From an uncultured Acetatifactor sp. (GTDB lineage Bacteria > Bacillota > Clostridia > Lachnospirales > Lachnospiraceae): a stretch of DNA of 64,000 bases. Numbering within the stretch: position 1 is the first letter of the stretch; each line of letters starts with the position of its first letter. The stretch spans positions 123,334-187,333 of the forward strand of contig CAJTSE010000009.1 in the NCBI GenBank assembly GCA_910578815.1, read 5' to 3'. Made by a program: the position numbers and the translations under genes. Positions 52,454-61,585 of the stretch are shown here, piece by piece. Under the pieces are notes generated by a model. It did no database searches and had not been told where the DNA came from. It worked only from the letters and a program-made list of their open reading frames with translations.

Positions 52454-53014
52454 ATGAGAGTGTTATTAACATCGGCTGGATTGGAAACAGAGGAAATAAA
52501 AAAATGCTTTATGGATCTGGCAGGCAGGGAAATGTCTCAGATCAGAGCACTGTTTATACCTACGGCGGCAGTAGATGCGGACGCCATCGCAGTGCTGCCA
52601 AAATGTATGAATGATCTGTTGAAATGCGGCATCCCATCAGCAAACATCACGGTATATGATTTACACACCGGTATGGACATATCCAAGCTGCAGCAGTATG
52701 ACCTGGTATATCTCTGCGGCGGCAGTACCGGTTATCTGTTGGAAAGAATCAATGCCACCGAATTTAACCAATCCTTGAAGGAATATATCCGGAACGACGG
52801 CCTGGTAATCGGCGTAAGCGCCGGAAGCCTTATTTTTGCCAATAACTTAAAAAACAATCTGGGCCTGCTTGACACAACGCTGGACGTCCACTGCGCCACA
52901 GGGGAAAAAAGAGGTAAGCTGCACTCCCCTTTAAAGGATCATGTGCAGCTTACCAATACCTGCGCTCTGCTGATCCGGGATTTGCAGGACGGAATGGAAA
53001 TCATTGGTGAGTAG
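52454..53014 (+). CDS. peptidase S51-family protein (dipeptidase E-like)
   Basis: A 186-residue cytosolic protein with the S51 fold: TSAGLETEEI start, DLVYLCGGSTGYLLERI and the nucleophile elbow GVSAGSLIF (Ser), a class-I-glutaminase-like fold. Members cleave Asp-X dipeptides or cyanophycin; here the function is unassigned. The ATG at 52454 has AGAGGGG seven bases upstream. Follows the XRE gene by 99 nt in the same direction. Confidence 0.85.
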   Translation: MRVLLTSAGLETEEIKKCFMDLAGREMSQIRALFIPTAAVDADAIAVLPKCMNDLLKCGIPSANITVYDLHTGMDISKLQQYDLVYLCGGSTGYLLERINATEFNQSLKEYIRNDGLVIGVSAGSLIFANNLKNNLGLLDTTLDVHCATGEKRGKLHSPLKDHVQLTNTCALLIRDLQDGMEIIGE

Positions 53015-53025
53015 ACAGCACGCCT

Positions 53026-53367
53026 TCACTCAATCCGTACATTCTCTGCAAATTCTCCCACCGTGATGCCGGCCTGTTCCAGGCTTTCCGCTTTTCTGCC
53101 GTCCCGGTAAAAGTCTTTGATCTCAATGTCCTTCACGGAAAATTCTTCGCTGTAGCCTGCGATTACCGAAGGTTCCTCCCCGCCGCCGGACAGCACCTGC
53201 ACATTTTCCGCCAGGACCTCTCGAATCCCTCTGCCGCTGATTTTCAGTCCCTCCCCCTGCTCCAGAGCCAGACCGCCGATCAGGACTGCACCGACTTCCA
53301 GGTAAATATGGGTATGGGAAGGCAGACGCCAGACGCATTCATTCAATACTGTCCCGTATAGCTTCAA
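53026..53367 (-). pseudogene. remnant of a right-handed beta-helix (GH28-like) protein gene
   Basis: The frame reads LPSHTHIYLEVGAVLIGGLAL, GLKISGRGIREV, then EPSVIAGYSEEFSVKDIEIKDFYRDGRK and stops: beta-helix coils of polygalacturonase/pectate-lyase type, but only about 105 residues of a protein normally over 400. A jump between ISGRGI and the later coils suggests an internal deletion. The 5-prime end runs into the lipoprotein pseudogene stop. Confidence 0.55.
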
Positions 53368-54457
53368 ACTCTTTCATGGATATTGGGCGGTCCCTGTATT
53401 CATAGCTGCTTCCGGCTCCATAGTCCTCCCCCTCGTACCTGACGCTTAATTCAAACCAGTCCGTCAGACAGCCGCAGCCGTCATATGTCATGACCCAATA
53501 ACATTTTCTCCCGCCATGAGTCAGATCGGTCCTCACCACCACCCGCTTTTCATCCATTTTGGCAACATAAGATACATTCGCAGCTGATCCTGTTTCTAAA
53601 ACTTTATAAACCGTGTCACCCACTACATCAAAGTATAAGCGTGCTCCTGCATAACCATGAATGATAAGCTCATCCTCTCCATCGTTATCAAAATCCACAT
53701 ACTCCATACCCTCCCACCAGGGTTCTCCCGCTGTCACCTCTTCGTTGACCTCCGCAAAATTCCTTTTCACAAACCCCTGCTCCGGCGCCTCGCATATGCC
53801 TTCCACGAACTCCACTGCATCAGCTTTTCCGCTTACAAAATCCTCCAGCACCTTGCGTGCATCCGCCGTGTGACCCCTGTTTCCGTATGCCGTTTTCACA
53901 TCATCATACAGATATGCACAGCAAATCAGGCTGTCGTATCCCAGCTTTACCAGCCGATCCGAAAACTCTTCATTGGTTATTTCCCCCTCGGCATCATAGG
54001 TATTCCATGTATAGTCCTCGTCATCTGCCTCCAGCTCTACGTTCAGCACCCCGTCCTCATAAGAAAGATAATAATCCCGCCGCTTCTCACCCTCCCCGTC
54101 ATGAATGCGCACCAACCCTTTCCGCGGCACATATTCAAATCAGTAAAATGTCAGTTCACTGCCCTCTGTGCCTTCGACGGCATACCTTGTTCCATAAGCA
54201 TTGGCCTTTATTTCATTTGGCAGCAAAATCCGCTTTGCCTCAAAACCGTCAAAAAAATACACTTGATACTCGCCGTCCTTAAGGATCAACAATTCCGGCA
54301 CGGAATCGTCATCCAAGTAAACAAGTGCTGCTCTTTCCCCCTGTATTCCGGCAAAGAACTGATTATATTCATCAAGAAAGGTTGTCTTCCGGCAGGCACA
54401 GAGCACAGCACCTGCAAGCATACATAACATATACCGTATACAATGCTTTTTATTCAT
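53339..54457 (-). pseudogene. lipoprotein gene with one in-frame TGA
   Basis: A single frame of 372 codons: lipoprotein signal (LCMLAGAVLCAC), a domain with YLDDDSVPELLIL, then, after a TGA at 54142-54140, EYVPRKGLVRIHDG... to YVDFDNDGEDELIIHGY and a stop at 53339. The repeated DxDxDGxxELxx patterns are calcium-type/VCBS-like. Restoring TGA to TGG (Trp) gives an intact protein, so it is most simply a point nonsense mutation, not selenocysteine. Function unknown. Confidence 0.7.
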
Positions 54458-54635
54458 GAAGCTCCCCTGTTCCTTTCAATGAAAAAGTAATGTATTGTAC
54501 CCACTTGATAGTTCCAGTTTCCAAAGCCGTCGAAATTCCTCTATCAAACACCTTTATTAAAATAGACATATAACAAAATGTCAGAAAATATTCTGTGACT
54601 GTTGCTGGTAAAACTTCCCCATTTAAACTAAAATA

Positions 54636-54878
54636 TTAAGAGGGTATTTCATCATCGTATGGTGCACGAGCCAGAGAAATAAAGCGTTCTTCAACAGCTC
54701 CATAAGATTTAAAATTTGCTCTTGCCGTGTTCAATGATACTTTATTGGCTCCAATAATTCTATCAGGTTCTTTATTAGCCACTTCATCATATTGCCAAAA
54801 ACACACATCGCAAATATCCGTAATAATCTCTTTTGAATCGTCAATCGTTAAATAGCCGCAACACGGACATACTTTCAT
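54636..54878 (-). CDS. CPCC-family cysteine-rich protein
   Basis: An 80-residue cytosolic protein starting MKVCPCCGYLTID with CDVCFWQYDEV, a four-cysteine zinc-binding pattern of the CPCC family, often found among immunity genes of polymorphic toxin loci. AGGAG precedes the ATG. The same frame continues open for 58 codons after the TAA (to 54458) without a start codon; I cannot assign it and do not annotate it. Confidence 0.75.
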   Translation of the reverse strand: MKVCPCCGYLTIDDSKEIITDICDVCFWQYDEVANKEPDRIIGANKVSLNTARANFKSYGAVEERFISLARAPYDDEIPS

Positions 54879-54900
54879 AATTAATTCTCCTAGTATAAAT

Positions 54901-54993
54901 TTATTTCAGTGCATATTTTTCAATGTACTCTAACCGATAAGCCATTCCTTCTTCTGGCTTAAAATATGTCCCTTCACTTGCACCCCTTAAATA
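54901..54993 (-). pseudogene. out-of-frame tail of the 107-aa orphan gene
   Basis: Directly after the stop of the 54996-55319 gene, another frame reads YLRGASEGTYFKPEEGMAYR...YIEKYALK and stops at 54901. It looks like the natural C-terminus of that gene, lost by a one-base frameshift near the stop. Confidence 0.4.
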
Positions 54994-54995
54994 GC

Positions 54996-55319
54996 TTAAT
55001 CAGCAAACACTATATAGTCATCAGTCAATGATGCCACGGTAACACCGCCTTGCGCTGGCGCAAACATCGAATACTGATTTACTTCAGGATTAACGCAATG
55101 ATGCACTAGACGTTTTATTTCAATCGTATTTCTTATTTTTTCGTTCTTTTTCAATGAAATCCTTACGCTCACATCGCTGTATCGCTCAAAAGTTATAATA
55201 AAATTTACCCCGTCACCCAAAAAAGAAATTGTACTCTCTTCTATTTCCCTTGCATATCCCTTGTCATTCAAAAAATTGGCCGATTTAATCACCTTTTGTG
55301 TTTCGTTTTTTGTTATCAT
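54996..55319 (-). CDS. orphan protein, possible immunity protein (perhaps frameshifted at its end)
   Basis: A 107-residue soluble, alpha/beta-looking protein (FLGDGVNFIITFERYSDVSVRISL, IKRLVHHCVNPEVNQYSMF). AT-rich coding DNA unlike the metabolic genes to the left. Size, composition and neighbours (CPCC protein, other small orphans) resemble immunity genes at toxin loci, but this is inference from context. I do not recognise the family. Confidence 0.5.
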   Translation of the reverse strand: MITKNETQKVIKSANFLNDKGYAREIEESTISFLGDGVNFIITFERYSDVSVRISLKKNEKIRNTIEIKRLVHHCVNPEVNQYSMFAPAQGGVTVASLTDDYIVFAD

Positions 55320-55327
55320 CTTATTAT

Positions 55328-55414
55328 TTACCTGACTTTCCTCCCCGTCTGCTTACCTCCAGTGTCAAGAAATTTCTTTAATGCCCTCTCTTTTAACCAT
55401 TGCTCAAATCCCAT
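55328..55414 (-). other. 28-codon open fragment, possible C-terminus of a lost protein
   Basis: Reads MGFEQWLKERALKKFLDTGG and KQTGRKVR to a stop, just before the 107-aa orphan. No ribosome site. Basic and helical; could be the tail of a deleted toxin or transposase gene. Confidence 0.25.
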
Positions 55415-55461
55415 GAGCAAAAAAATGTATGCCGCGGTCTTTCATCAGCATCTTCATTTCA

Positions 55462-55587
55462 TCACAATTCTTTATACTCATTATTTAGGTCCGCTAATAA
55501 CTCAAAGAGTTCGGTTAGCTCCGGCATGTTCCATCCCCATACTTTAAAAGTATAAATGGTATTCCCTAATTTATAAGCCATTGCCAT
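55462..55587 (-). CDS. 41-residue orphan peptide, possibly a gene fragment
   Basis: ATG at 55587 six bases after the preceding stop, reading MAMAYKLGNTIYTFKVWGWN and MPELTELFELLADLNNEYKEL. An AGAGAG lies just before the ATG. It may be a small immunity-type protein or the N-terminal remnant of one. AT-rich like its neighbours. Confidence 0.35.
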   Translation of the reverse strand: MAMAYKLGNTIYTFKVWGWNMPELTELFELLADLNNEYKEL

Positions 55588-55593
55588 TTCTCT

Positions 55594-55959
55594 CTATTCC
55601 CTGCCGATAAAAATCTCGTATTTCCCTATAATTGCCTTTTTAAACATATCACACATTTTTCTTAATATTTGCCCTGCTTCATCACATAACATTCTATCAT
55701 TTAATAACTCAAACTGTTTCAGTACAATATATAAATCCGGTACCTTCCAGGGGCTTTCTTCATACCACCCTGAATACATATGATAATAATATGCCAAACC
55801 CTTCCATCCGTCATTGTCAGGTTCTATTAATCTCATTATTTGATTAAAATATCCTTCCCAAATAATAAATGTCTCACTGTCATTACCCTTCCTGCAAATA
55901 AACTGAATCTCCGGCTCCCCTTCAAATCCCTTATAATACTCGCTATCAACTCGTTCCAT
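55594..55959 (-). CDS. orphan 121-residue protein
   Basis: An acidic, mostly helical soluble protein (EYYKGFEGEPEIQFICRKGND, GWKGLAYYYHMYSGWYEESPW) with many aromatic residues, a composition common in immunity proteins. It begins five bases after the GNAT gene stop, in the same direction. Family not recognised. Confidence 0.5.
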   Translation of the reverse strand: MERVDSEYYKGFEGEPEIQFICRKGNDSETFIIWEGYFNQIMRLIEPDNDGWKGLAYYYHMYSGWYEESPWKVPDLYIVLKQFELLNDRMLCDEAGQILRKMCDMFKKAIIGKYEIFIGRE

Positions 55960-55964
55960 CCTGC

Positions 55965-56435
55965 TTACCTTCCGCTGGCGTTCAGCTTCTTTTCCATGAT
56001 TTCATAAACCAGCTTCGCATCATTTTGTAATTCATACATTCCGTGCCCTATCGTTCTATACCCTCTATGTTCGTATATAATCACTGCAGAAAGCGAAGCA
56101 TCCAAGCAAACCGTATCATATTTTTTTGAGATTTCCGCTTCCAGATAATCCATAATCTTTGAGCCGTAACCGTGCTTCTGATAGTCCGGTAACACGTATA
56201 CTCCCGTAATATGATTACCGTCATAACAGCCCGTGCCAACAATCATTTTTCTATCTGTCAGTACCCCCATATTTCCAGAGGCTATTCCCTCTAAAACATG
56301 TTCCCTGCTATGATGCCGGCAAAAAAAATCCGCCACCTCCTGATTATAATACTTTGGATATACAGACTTAATTGTTGTCTGCAAAATATTGTATATTGCA
56401 TCTGCCATTTCTGCTGTTGCCGCTAAATACTCCAT
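55965..56435 (-). CDS. GNAT acetyltransferase
   Basis: A 156-residue acetyltransferase with the acetyl-CoA motif VLPDYQKHGYGSKIMDYLE and the conserved AVIIYEHRGYRTIGHGMY end. The ATG at 56435 has GGAGGG seven bases upstream; the frame opens at a TTG five codons earlier. It starts 19 nt after the jetD stop and is probably read together with the Wadjet operon, although GNATs are not core Wadjet components. Confidence 0.85.
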   Translation of the reverse strand: MEYLAATAEMADAIYNILQTTIKSVYPKYYNQEVADFFCRHHSREHVLEGIASGNMGVLTDRKMIVGTGCYDGNHITGVYVLPDYQKHGYGSKIMDYLEAEISKKYDTVCLDASLSAVIIYEHRGYRTIGHGMYELQNDAKLVYEIMEKKLNASGR

Positions 56436-56453
56436 GCCTTTTCCCTCCAAATA

Positions 56454-57698
56454 TTATTGAAACTTCGTCGGTCCATGTTCTTTCTCTTTCCAGCTGATGA
56501 TCTCCTGCTCCAGCTTTATATTCTCCTGCAGCATATATGATAACTCCTTTCTGTACAACCCCCGCTCCATTAAAGTATCCGCTTTTTTCCTGTCGTTTTC
56601 CTCCAGGCTTTTCCCAAAAGCTTTGTATTTCATTAAATCCTCAACACCCATATGGAACGCTTCAAAGGCAATCCCTGTTCCTCTTTTTAAATGCTCCAAA
56701 ATAAAAAAGCCGTCCGGGTCCAAATCACCGAAATGATACCATTTAAGCATCGGATTTTCCGCGGCCAGCCGCTTAATTACATACTGTTTTAAAGTGTTGT
56801 GGTAACCGCTCAGATAAATATAAAATACCTCTTCACTTTGCATTCTGTGAAATGTTGTGAGGTTTTCCACCGTCATCGCCGTTTTACACAGGAGCCGAGC
56901 CTCTTTCATCCCTTCTGCTGCCTGTGCGGAAAGTGCTACGGGAAAATCCGGCGTAACCTGCAGTAAAGTTCCGTTTCCCAGCACAAACTCTCCATGTCCC
57001 CTCAGATAAATGTAAGAAGGATTCGCATGGATATTGTGTTCCCCCAGGATAATCAGCTCCTTTTCCCGCGCATTTGTAATCCCATATAATTTCTCACCAT
57101 AATTTCCGTTTTTCTCCAAAATACTGCATACAGCGGTACGGTAGGATTTTTCAAAGGCCTTGCTGTCCCCAAAAAGACTGATGGAAAGCTCCCGCTCCAA
57201 AATTTCCTCCCGATTCTCCAAAATCCTTGCCGCCAGCTTAAGCAGCTCTTCCGCCCTCTTTAGCGGATACTCCGCCTTATTCCCCCGCTCAAGCCTGGCA
57301 AGCTGCTGTCTGCAAAACTGATCCAGCGTAGGATGTTTTCCGACATAACCTTCGTAGAGCTTTCTTTCCCGCACTAAAAGTTCCTTTTTCTCTTCCCTGC
57401 CCAAAATCCTGTAATATTCTGGAATTTTTTCTTCAACGGCAGCGATGCGCCTGATTTCACCATCCTGGAAGGTCAGCTTTATAAGCGCCTGTTCCGCAAG
57501 CTCCTGCATATCCCTTTCAAAATCCGCTATCTCCCCCAGGTCCGCAAAGCTGTCGAAGTATTTGCCGTAAATCTTCCCTGGAGAAACGGAAAATGTCTGC
57601 TTCTTTACGTTGTCTCCCGTATAGGTCTTACTCTTTTCATATTGATCCAATAAAAGCTGCAGTACTTTTTCCTGATATTTATTGTTCGGAAGCTCCAT
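56454..57698 (-). CDS. jetD: Wadjet component JetD, Toprim-like nuclease
   Basis: A 414-residue protein of the DUF3322/DUF2220 type. The C-terminal Toprim-like core contains WYHFGDLDPDGFFILEHL, with the acidic metal ligands; the N-terminal half has the elongated binding region (KIYGKYFDSFADLGEIADFE). In Wadjet, JetABC extrudes DNA loops and JetD then cuts the small circular plasmid. Its start overlaps jetC by 20 nt, as is usual for this tightly coupled operon. Last jet gene. Confidence 0.9.
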   Translation of the reverse strand: MELPNNKYQEKVLQLLLDQYEKSKTYTGDNVKKQTFSVSPGKIYGKYFDSFADLGEIADFERDMQELAEQALIKLTFQDGEIRRIAAVEEKIPEYYRILGREEKKELLVRERKLYEGYVGKHPTLDQFCRQQLARLERGNKAEYPLKRAEELLKLAARILENREEILERELSISLFGDSKAFEKSYRTAVCSILEKNGNYGEKLYGITNAREKELIILGEHNIHANPSYIYLRGHGEFVLGNGTLLQVTPDFPVALSAQAAEGMKEARLLCKTAMTVENLTTFHRMQSEEVFYIYLSGYHNTLKQYVIKRLAAENPMLKWYHFGDLDPDGFFILEHLKRGTGIAFEAFHMGVEDLMKYKAFGKSLEENDRKKADTLMERGLYRKELSYMLQENIKLEQEIISWKEKEHGPTKFQ

Positions 57699-60600
57699 TC
57701 ACCTTAACCAGCCCTTCTATCATATTTGTGTAACGTCCCGTAATCACAAGACTTACGGTAGATTGAATAAAAGCTCCGATACTGCCTATCTTCTCCGGCG
57801 GCGCCGCATAAATGACCTGAAAATGATTTTCTTCCAAATATCGCACCATCTGTTCGATCCTTTCTCTGGATAAAGCCGAAAAAGCTTCGTCAATAAATGC
57901 CAGCCGCACACAGCAATTACTCTTGGGATAACATTGCATCAGGCTTGCGGCCAGTATGATAAAATAAGGTGTCTGCTTCTCTCCGTTACTGGCAGAGCCC
58001 TGCTTTCTGGAAAGATCCGCTTCTATCGCCTCATCTCCCTGATTCGTGGAAATCCGCATATCGTAAGTAAAATATCTGCGGTAATCCGTATACTCTTCCT
58101 CATCCTCTTCTTCCAGAATGGCATCCATAAAGCTCTGAATATCATGCTCCAGTTCCTCGTCCATCCGGCCGCCGGCCAGATAAAATTCAGAAGAGCCCAA
58201 TTCCTCCATCCTCCTGCAGATTCTGAAGAAATCTTTTCTGTCCGCCTTTTCCTCCATCACAAACCGATAGGTATCGCTCCCAAACGGCAGCTGCTTCAGC
58301 TCCCTGTTGATCAACTCAATCTCCGTTCGGGCATTGGATACCATCTCATTGATTTCTGCCACAAAATCATTCATAAATGCGCTTTCCAGCGTCTTAGCCT
58401 GTTCCGCAAGCCTTGCAGAAACCTCTTCCAGTCGGACATTTGATATTTCCTTAAGCTGTCCCCTGTAAAATGGAATAAAAGACACGCCCCGCCTGTTTAA
58501 ATCAATTTCCGCCAGCTTGGCATATGCTACCTGCAGATTTTCCATCTCTTTGATACAGGCTTCTCTCTCCGCCCCCAGATTGCGAACGGTTTTTTCCTTT
58601 ATGACCAGGCAGGAATCCGATTTGCTGCGCAGCTTCTGATATTCTTCCAGCATTGGCGATTCCAGTTCCAGAAATGTAAGCCGCTTCTCTTCATAATTCT
58701 GTTCCGCTTCAAATATTTCTCCCGCAATGGTCTTCTGCTTTTCTTTCTCCTGTTTTAACCCTTCCTCGCATCCCCGTATATCCCCTACTGCTTCGTCTCT
58801 TTCCTTCTGAATCTCCTTCCACTGCTCCCTGGCCAGCCTCACCTCTTCCATAACCGCCATAAATTCCGGGTTATTCTCAAGCTTTTCCTTCTGCCCCTGC
58901 AGACTGTCCCACTGTATCCTGTTCTGCCGAATTTTTTGAGGTACGCCAAAGTCATAACGCTCCGCTTTCCATTCCACGGCGTCAATCTTTTTTGTTCTCT
59001 CATCTGTCTGCTGCAGACGGGCCTGGCTGTCTGCCAGACTTTTCCTCTCCGCCTCCTGTTCCTCCCTCAGCTGGGCAAGCTGCAGCCTGATTGCATCCGC
59101 CCCCAGATAAAACCTTGTCTTTTTCATGTCCATCATGGATACCGCATAGCTTTTGGCAAGCATACCGTTTTTCATCAATCCACCCTTTGGATGCTCATGA
59201 AGCTCTTCCAGGGATTCACACCGATGAATGCCGTTCAATAAATAATTTGCATATCTTCTGGCATAAATATTGGGAATAGACAACAGCTCCGCCGCTGAGC
59301 CCGGCTCCACACCTGTCTCCGGAAGCTTGTCCGTAATGACCACGTTGGCCTGATGCAGCTTTTTGTCCTGCAGAATCCGCATGGCCTCCCCGCAGTATTC
59401 TCCTTCCACAATGATAAAAAAACGCTTTCTGCCCAAAAATGTCTCAATGGCCGCACGCCAGGACTCGTCCTTAAGCTCCTTTACCAATTCGGCAAAGACC
59501 CGCACCTCCGCCCTGATTCCCTTTCGCTGAAACTCCTGCACAATCACCTGCCTGGCCGCTTCAATCTCCTGGGGCAGCACCATCTTATTGGACTCCAGAT
59601 TCTTGATGTCCTGTTCTCTTGCCGCCATTTCCTGTCTGAGACGGGCAACATGATCCTGTATATGAACCTTGTCCTCTCCCAGCTGCTGTCTGAAGTTCAA
59701 AATTTTGCCGGATGCCCGCAGGAAACTCTCTCTTTTTAAGTTCTCGTCCACATTTTCATCCTGCAGCCGCTTTAGGTTTTCCATGTCGGACGGCTCAAGG
59801 TCGATTTCCTTCTCTATCCATGTCTGAAGCTCTTCCAGCTGTGCCTTCATCCGCAGCAATGCTGCCAGCGCAGTCTCATCAGCACGGATTTCTTCCTCTA
59901 GACGCCGCATCTGCTCTTCCAGGGCATGGATACTGTTCTCCACGCCTCCAATTAAGTCATTGCTTTCCGCAATGCGCCGCCGCTCTTCCGCCTGCTCCAG
60001 TCTGCTTTCAATGCCTGCTTTCCGCCTCTTATTGGACTCCAGCTTCTCTTCAAGAGCATTCATCCTGAAAATGATATTTTCCTTTTCCTCCCTTCGGTCA
60101 CAAAGCTGCTGATAAAAAAGCATCAATTCTCTAATCTGGTAATTCCTGTTTTTCACCTCATATTCCGTGGTCTTCTTCTCCAAAATCTCCAACTTCTGCC
60201 TGCTGAGTTCCAGATTGTGAAACATCTCCTTAAGCTGTTCAAATTTATGCTTCTGCTCTCTGAGCTCCTTCAGGGAATCTATCTTTCCGGGTTCCAGCAC
60301 ACAATCCTGAATAAACTTGTCAATATTGTTTTCCGGGTTAAATGCCATCATTTTTAAAATTTTGCTGCGGTATTTTCCCACATCGCAACGCAGCCCCAGT
60401 GCGCGAAGTGTCTGCGCCACCCCTCTTTCCTGCGATAGAAACATAGACATTTTTACCGTTCTGCCTTTTACAGTCAGCTGGTTTCTTGGATAGACACACA
60501 TTGTCTTTCCCTGTATATCCGTAAACCCGATTTCCTCCATCTGCGTGTCCGGCAGCACAAACCAATAGGATTTGCAGTCTGTCTCATTTGGCGATTCCAT

Positions 60601-60942
60601 GCAGACACCCGTCACAAAGGTATTGTCATCCACAGGTGAATAAAATTCCATGGCAATATAGCTGACCACCTCTCCTGACCGCAGATACCTGTTTTTGCCG
60701 TTGCTTCTGGTATCGCCCCGCACATAGCCCAGCACCGTTCTGTCCTTATCCTTCGCCGCCTTATTAAACTGTCTGTTTCCTGTAAGCAGATAAGTCATGG
60801 CGTCCAGAATCGTGGATTTCCCGCTGCCGTTAATTCCCGTAAAAAGTGTGGAACCCTCCAGCTTTATCTGCACATTCTGAAATCTGGACCATTGAATCAG
60901 GCAAAGCTTCGTTGCGGTTTTCCTATTCTTCTCCGGTTTCAT
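57679..60942 (-). CDS. jetC: Wadjet component JetC, SMC/MukB-like ATPase
   Basis: A protein of about 1087 residues: Walker A LFTGINGSGKSTILDAM near residue 40, long coiled coils (about 240-480 and 650-900) flanking a hinge region, signature SNGEKQTPYFIIL and Walker B RLAFIDEAFSALSRER at the C-terminus. It is the DNA-loop-extruding motor of the Wadjet plasmid-defence complex. I chose the ATG at 60942 inside the end of jetB (20-nt overlap, GAGGACGAAGAAG upstream) rather than the earlier one at 60978. Confidence 0.92.
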   Translation of the reverse strand: MKPEKNRKTATKLCLIQWSRFQNVQIKLEGSTLFTGINGSGKSTILDAMTYLLTGNRQFNKAAKDKDRTVLGYVRGDTRSNGKNRYLRSGEVVSYIAMEFYSPVDDNTFVTGVCMESPNETDCKSYWFVLPDTQMEEIGFTDIQGKTMCVYPRNQLTVKGRTVKMSMFLSQERGVAQTLRALGLRCDVGKYRSKILKMMAFNPENNIDKFIQDCVLEPGKIDSLKELREQKHKFEQLKEMFHNLELSRQKLEILEKKTTEYEVKNRNYQIRELMLFYQQLCDRREEKENIIFRMNALEEKLESNKRRKAGIESRLEQAEERRRIAESNDLIGGVENSIHALEEQMRRLEEEIRADETALAALLRMKAQLEELQTWIEKEIDLEPSDMENLKRLQDENVDENLKRESFLRASGKILNFRQQLGEDKVHIQDHVARLRQEMAAREQDIKNLESNKMVLPQEIEAARQVIVQEFQRKGIRAEVRVFAELVKELKDESWRAAIETFLGRKRFFIIVEGEYCGEAMRILQDKKLHQANVVITDKLPETGVEPGSAAELLSIPNIYARRYANYLLNGIHRCESLEELHEHPKGGLMKNGMLAKSYAVSMMDMKKTRFYLGADAIRLQLAQLREEQEAERKSLADSQARLQQTDERTKKIDAVEWKAERYDFGVPQKIRQNRIQWDSLQGQKEKLENNPEFMAVMEEVRLAREQWKEIQKERDEAVGDIRGCEEGLKQEKEKQKTIAGEIFEAEQNYEEKRLTFLELESPMLEEYQKLRSKSDSCLVIKEKTVRNLGAEREACIKEMENLQVAYAKLAEIDLNRRGVSFIPFYRGQLKEISNVRLEEVSARLAEQAKTLESAFMNDFVAEINEMVSNARTEIELINRELKQLPFGSDTYRFVMEEKADRKDFFRICRRMEELGSSEFYLAGGRMDEELEHDIQSFMDAILEEEDEEEYTDYRRYFTYDMRISTNQGDEAIEADLSRKQGSASNGEKQTPYFIILAASLMQCYPKSNCCVRLAFIDEAFSALSRERIEQMVRYLEENHFQVIYAAPPEKIGSIGAFIQSTVSLVITGRYTNMIEGLVKVNGASEQ

Positions 60943-61585
60943 CTTCTTCGTCCTCTCCCTCTTCCAGTTCCTTGGCACTCATGCCCTTCATCCTTTCTAC
61001 GGTAACTTCCACAAACTTCTTAAATTCTTCCGTATTCAATGCAAATACCAGCGAGGGATAAAGGCGAATCAGGCATTCTTCGTCTCCCACCTTCCCGCTT
61101 AATTCAATCAGCTGGTATCTGGAAAACAAATCCAGTGCCCGCTTCAGCACAGACTTGTCCATCTCGTCCTTTACTCCGAACTTTTCAAGTTCAAATCTCA
61201 GGTCTGTAATGGAAATCAAAATGGGTCTGGTCAGATTACCTTCATTCAGGTTATCTATGTAAACAATCCAGAGACAGCACAGAATAATGCTCTCATCCTT
61301 TTTCAGCTGAATCCTGTTGGACTGCACATTCATGCTGTCCGTTTCACTCTCGTAATTACTGAGCATAATCACACCATTGTTCCTGTCAACCACAATGTCA
61401 AAGCCAATCAACTGAAAATACTCCGAAAAAGGCGCCGGATTCTTGGAAATAAAAAAATACAGCTTCCTGCTTTCCTCGTTCCGATCCCTCACAATGAATG
61501 TCTGCTTCAGCAAACGTCGGCATGCTCTCTGGAAGGTTTCCCGCTCGGAAGAGGTATAATCCTCCATATATTGCTCAATACTCAT
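60923..61585 (-). CDS. jetB: Wadjet component JetB (DUF4194)
   Basis: A 220-residue MukE-like kite protein (MSIEQYMEDYTSSERETFQ, FFISKNPAPFSEYFQLIGFDIVVDR, a very acidic C-terminus EEGEDEEDETGEE) that bridges JetA and JetC. Start at the second ATG, eight bases after AAGGAG; the first ATG is too close to that site. Overlaps jetA by 11 nt and jetC by 20 nt. Confidence 0.9.
   Translation of the reverse strand: MSIEQYMEDYTSSERETFQRACRRLLKQTFIVRDRNEESRKLYFFISKNPAPFSEYFQLIGFDIVVDRNNGVIMLSNYESETDSMNVQSNRIQLKKDESIILCCLWIVYIDNLNEGNLTRPILISITDLRFELEKFGVKDEMDKSVLKRALDLFSRYQLIELSGKVGDEECLIRLYPSLVFALNTEEFKKFVEVTVERMKGMSAKELEEGEDEEDETGEE

Noticed and set aside
54140..54142. Selenocysteine codon in the lipoprotein
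   Set aside because: No SECIS-like stem was seen just after it, the position suits Trp, and other nonsense mutations occur nearby.
54458..54631. Coding extension of the CPCC gene past its TAA
   Set aside because: The frame stays open for 58 codons but has no start and no recognisable family; the CPCC protein has normal length without it.
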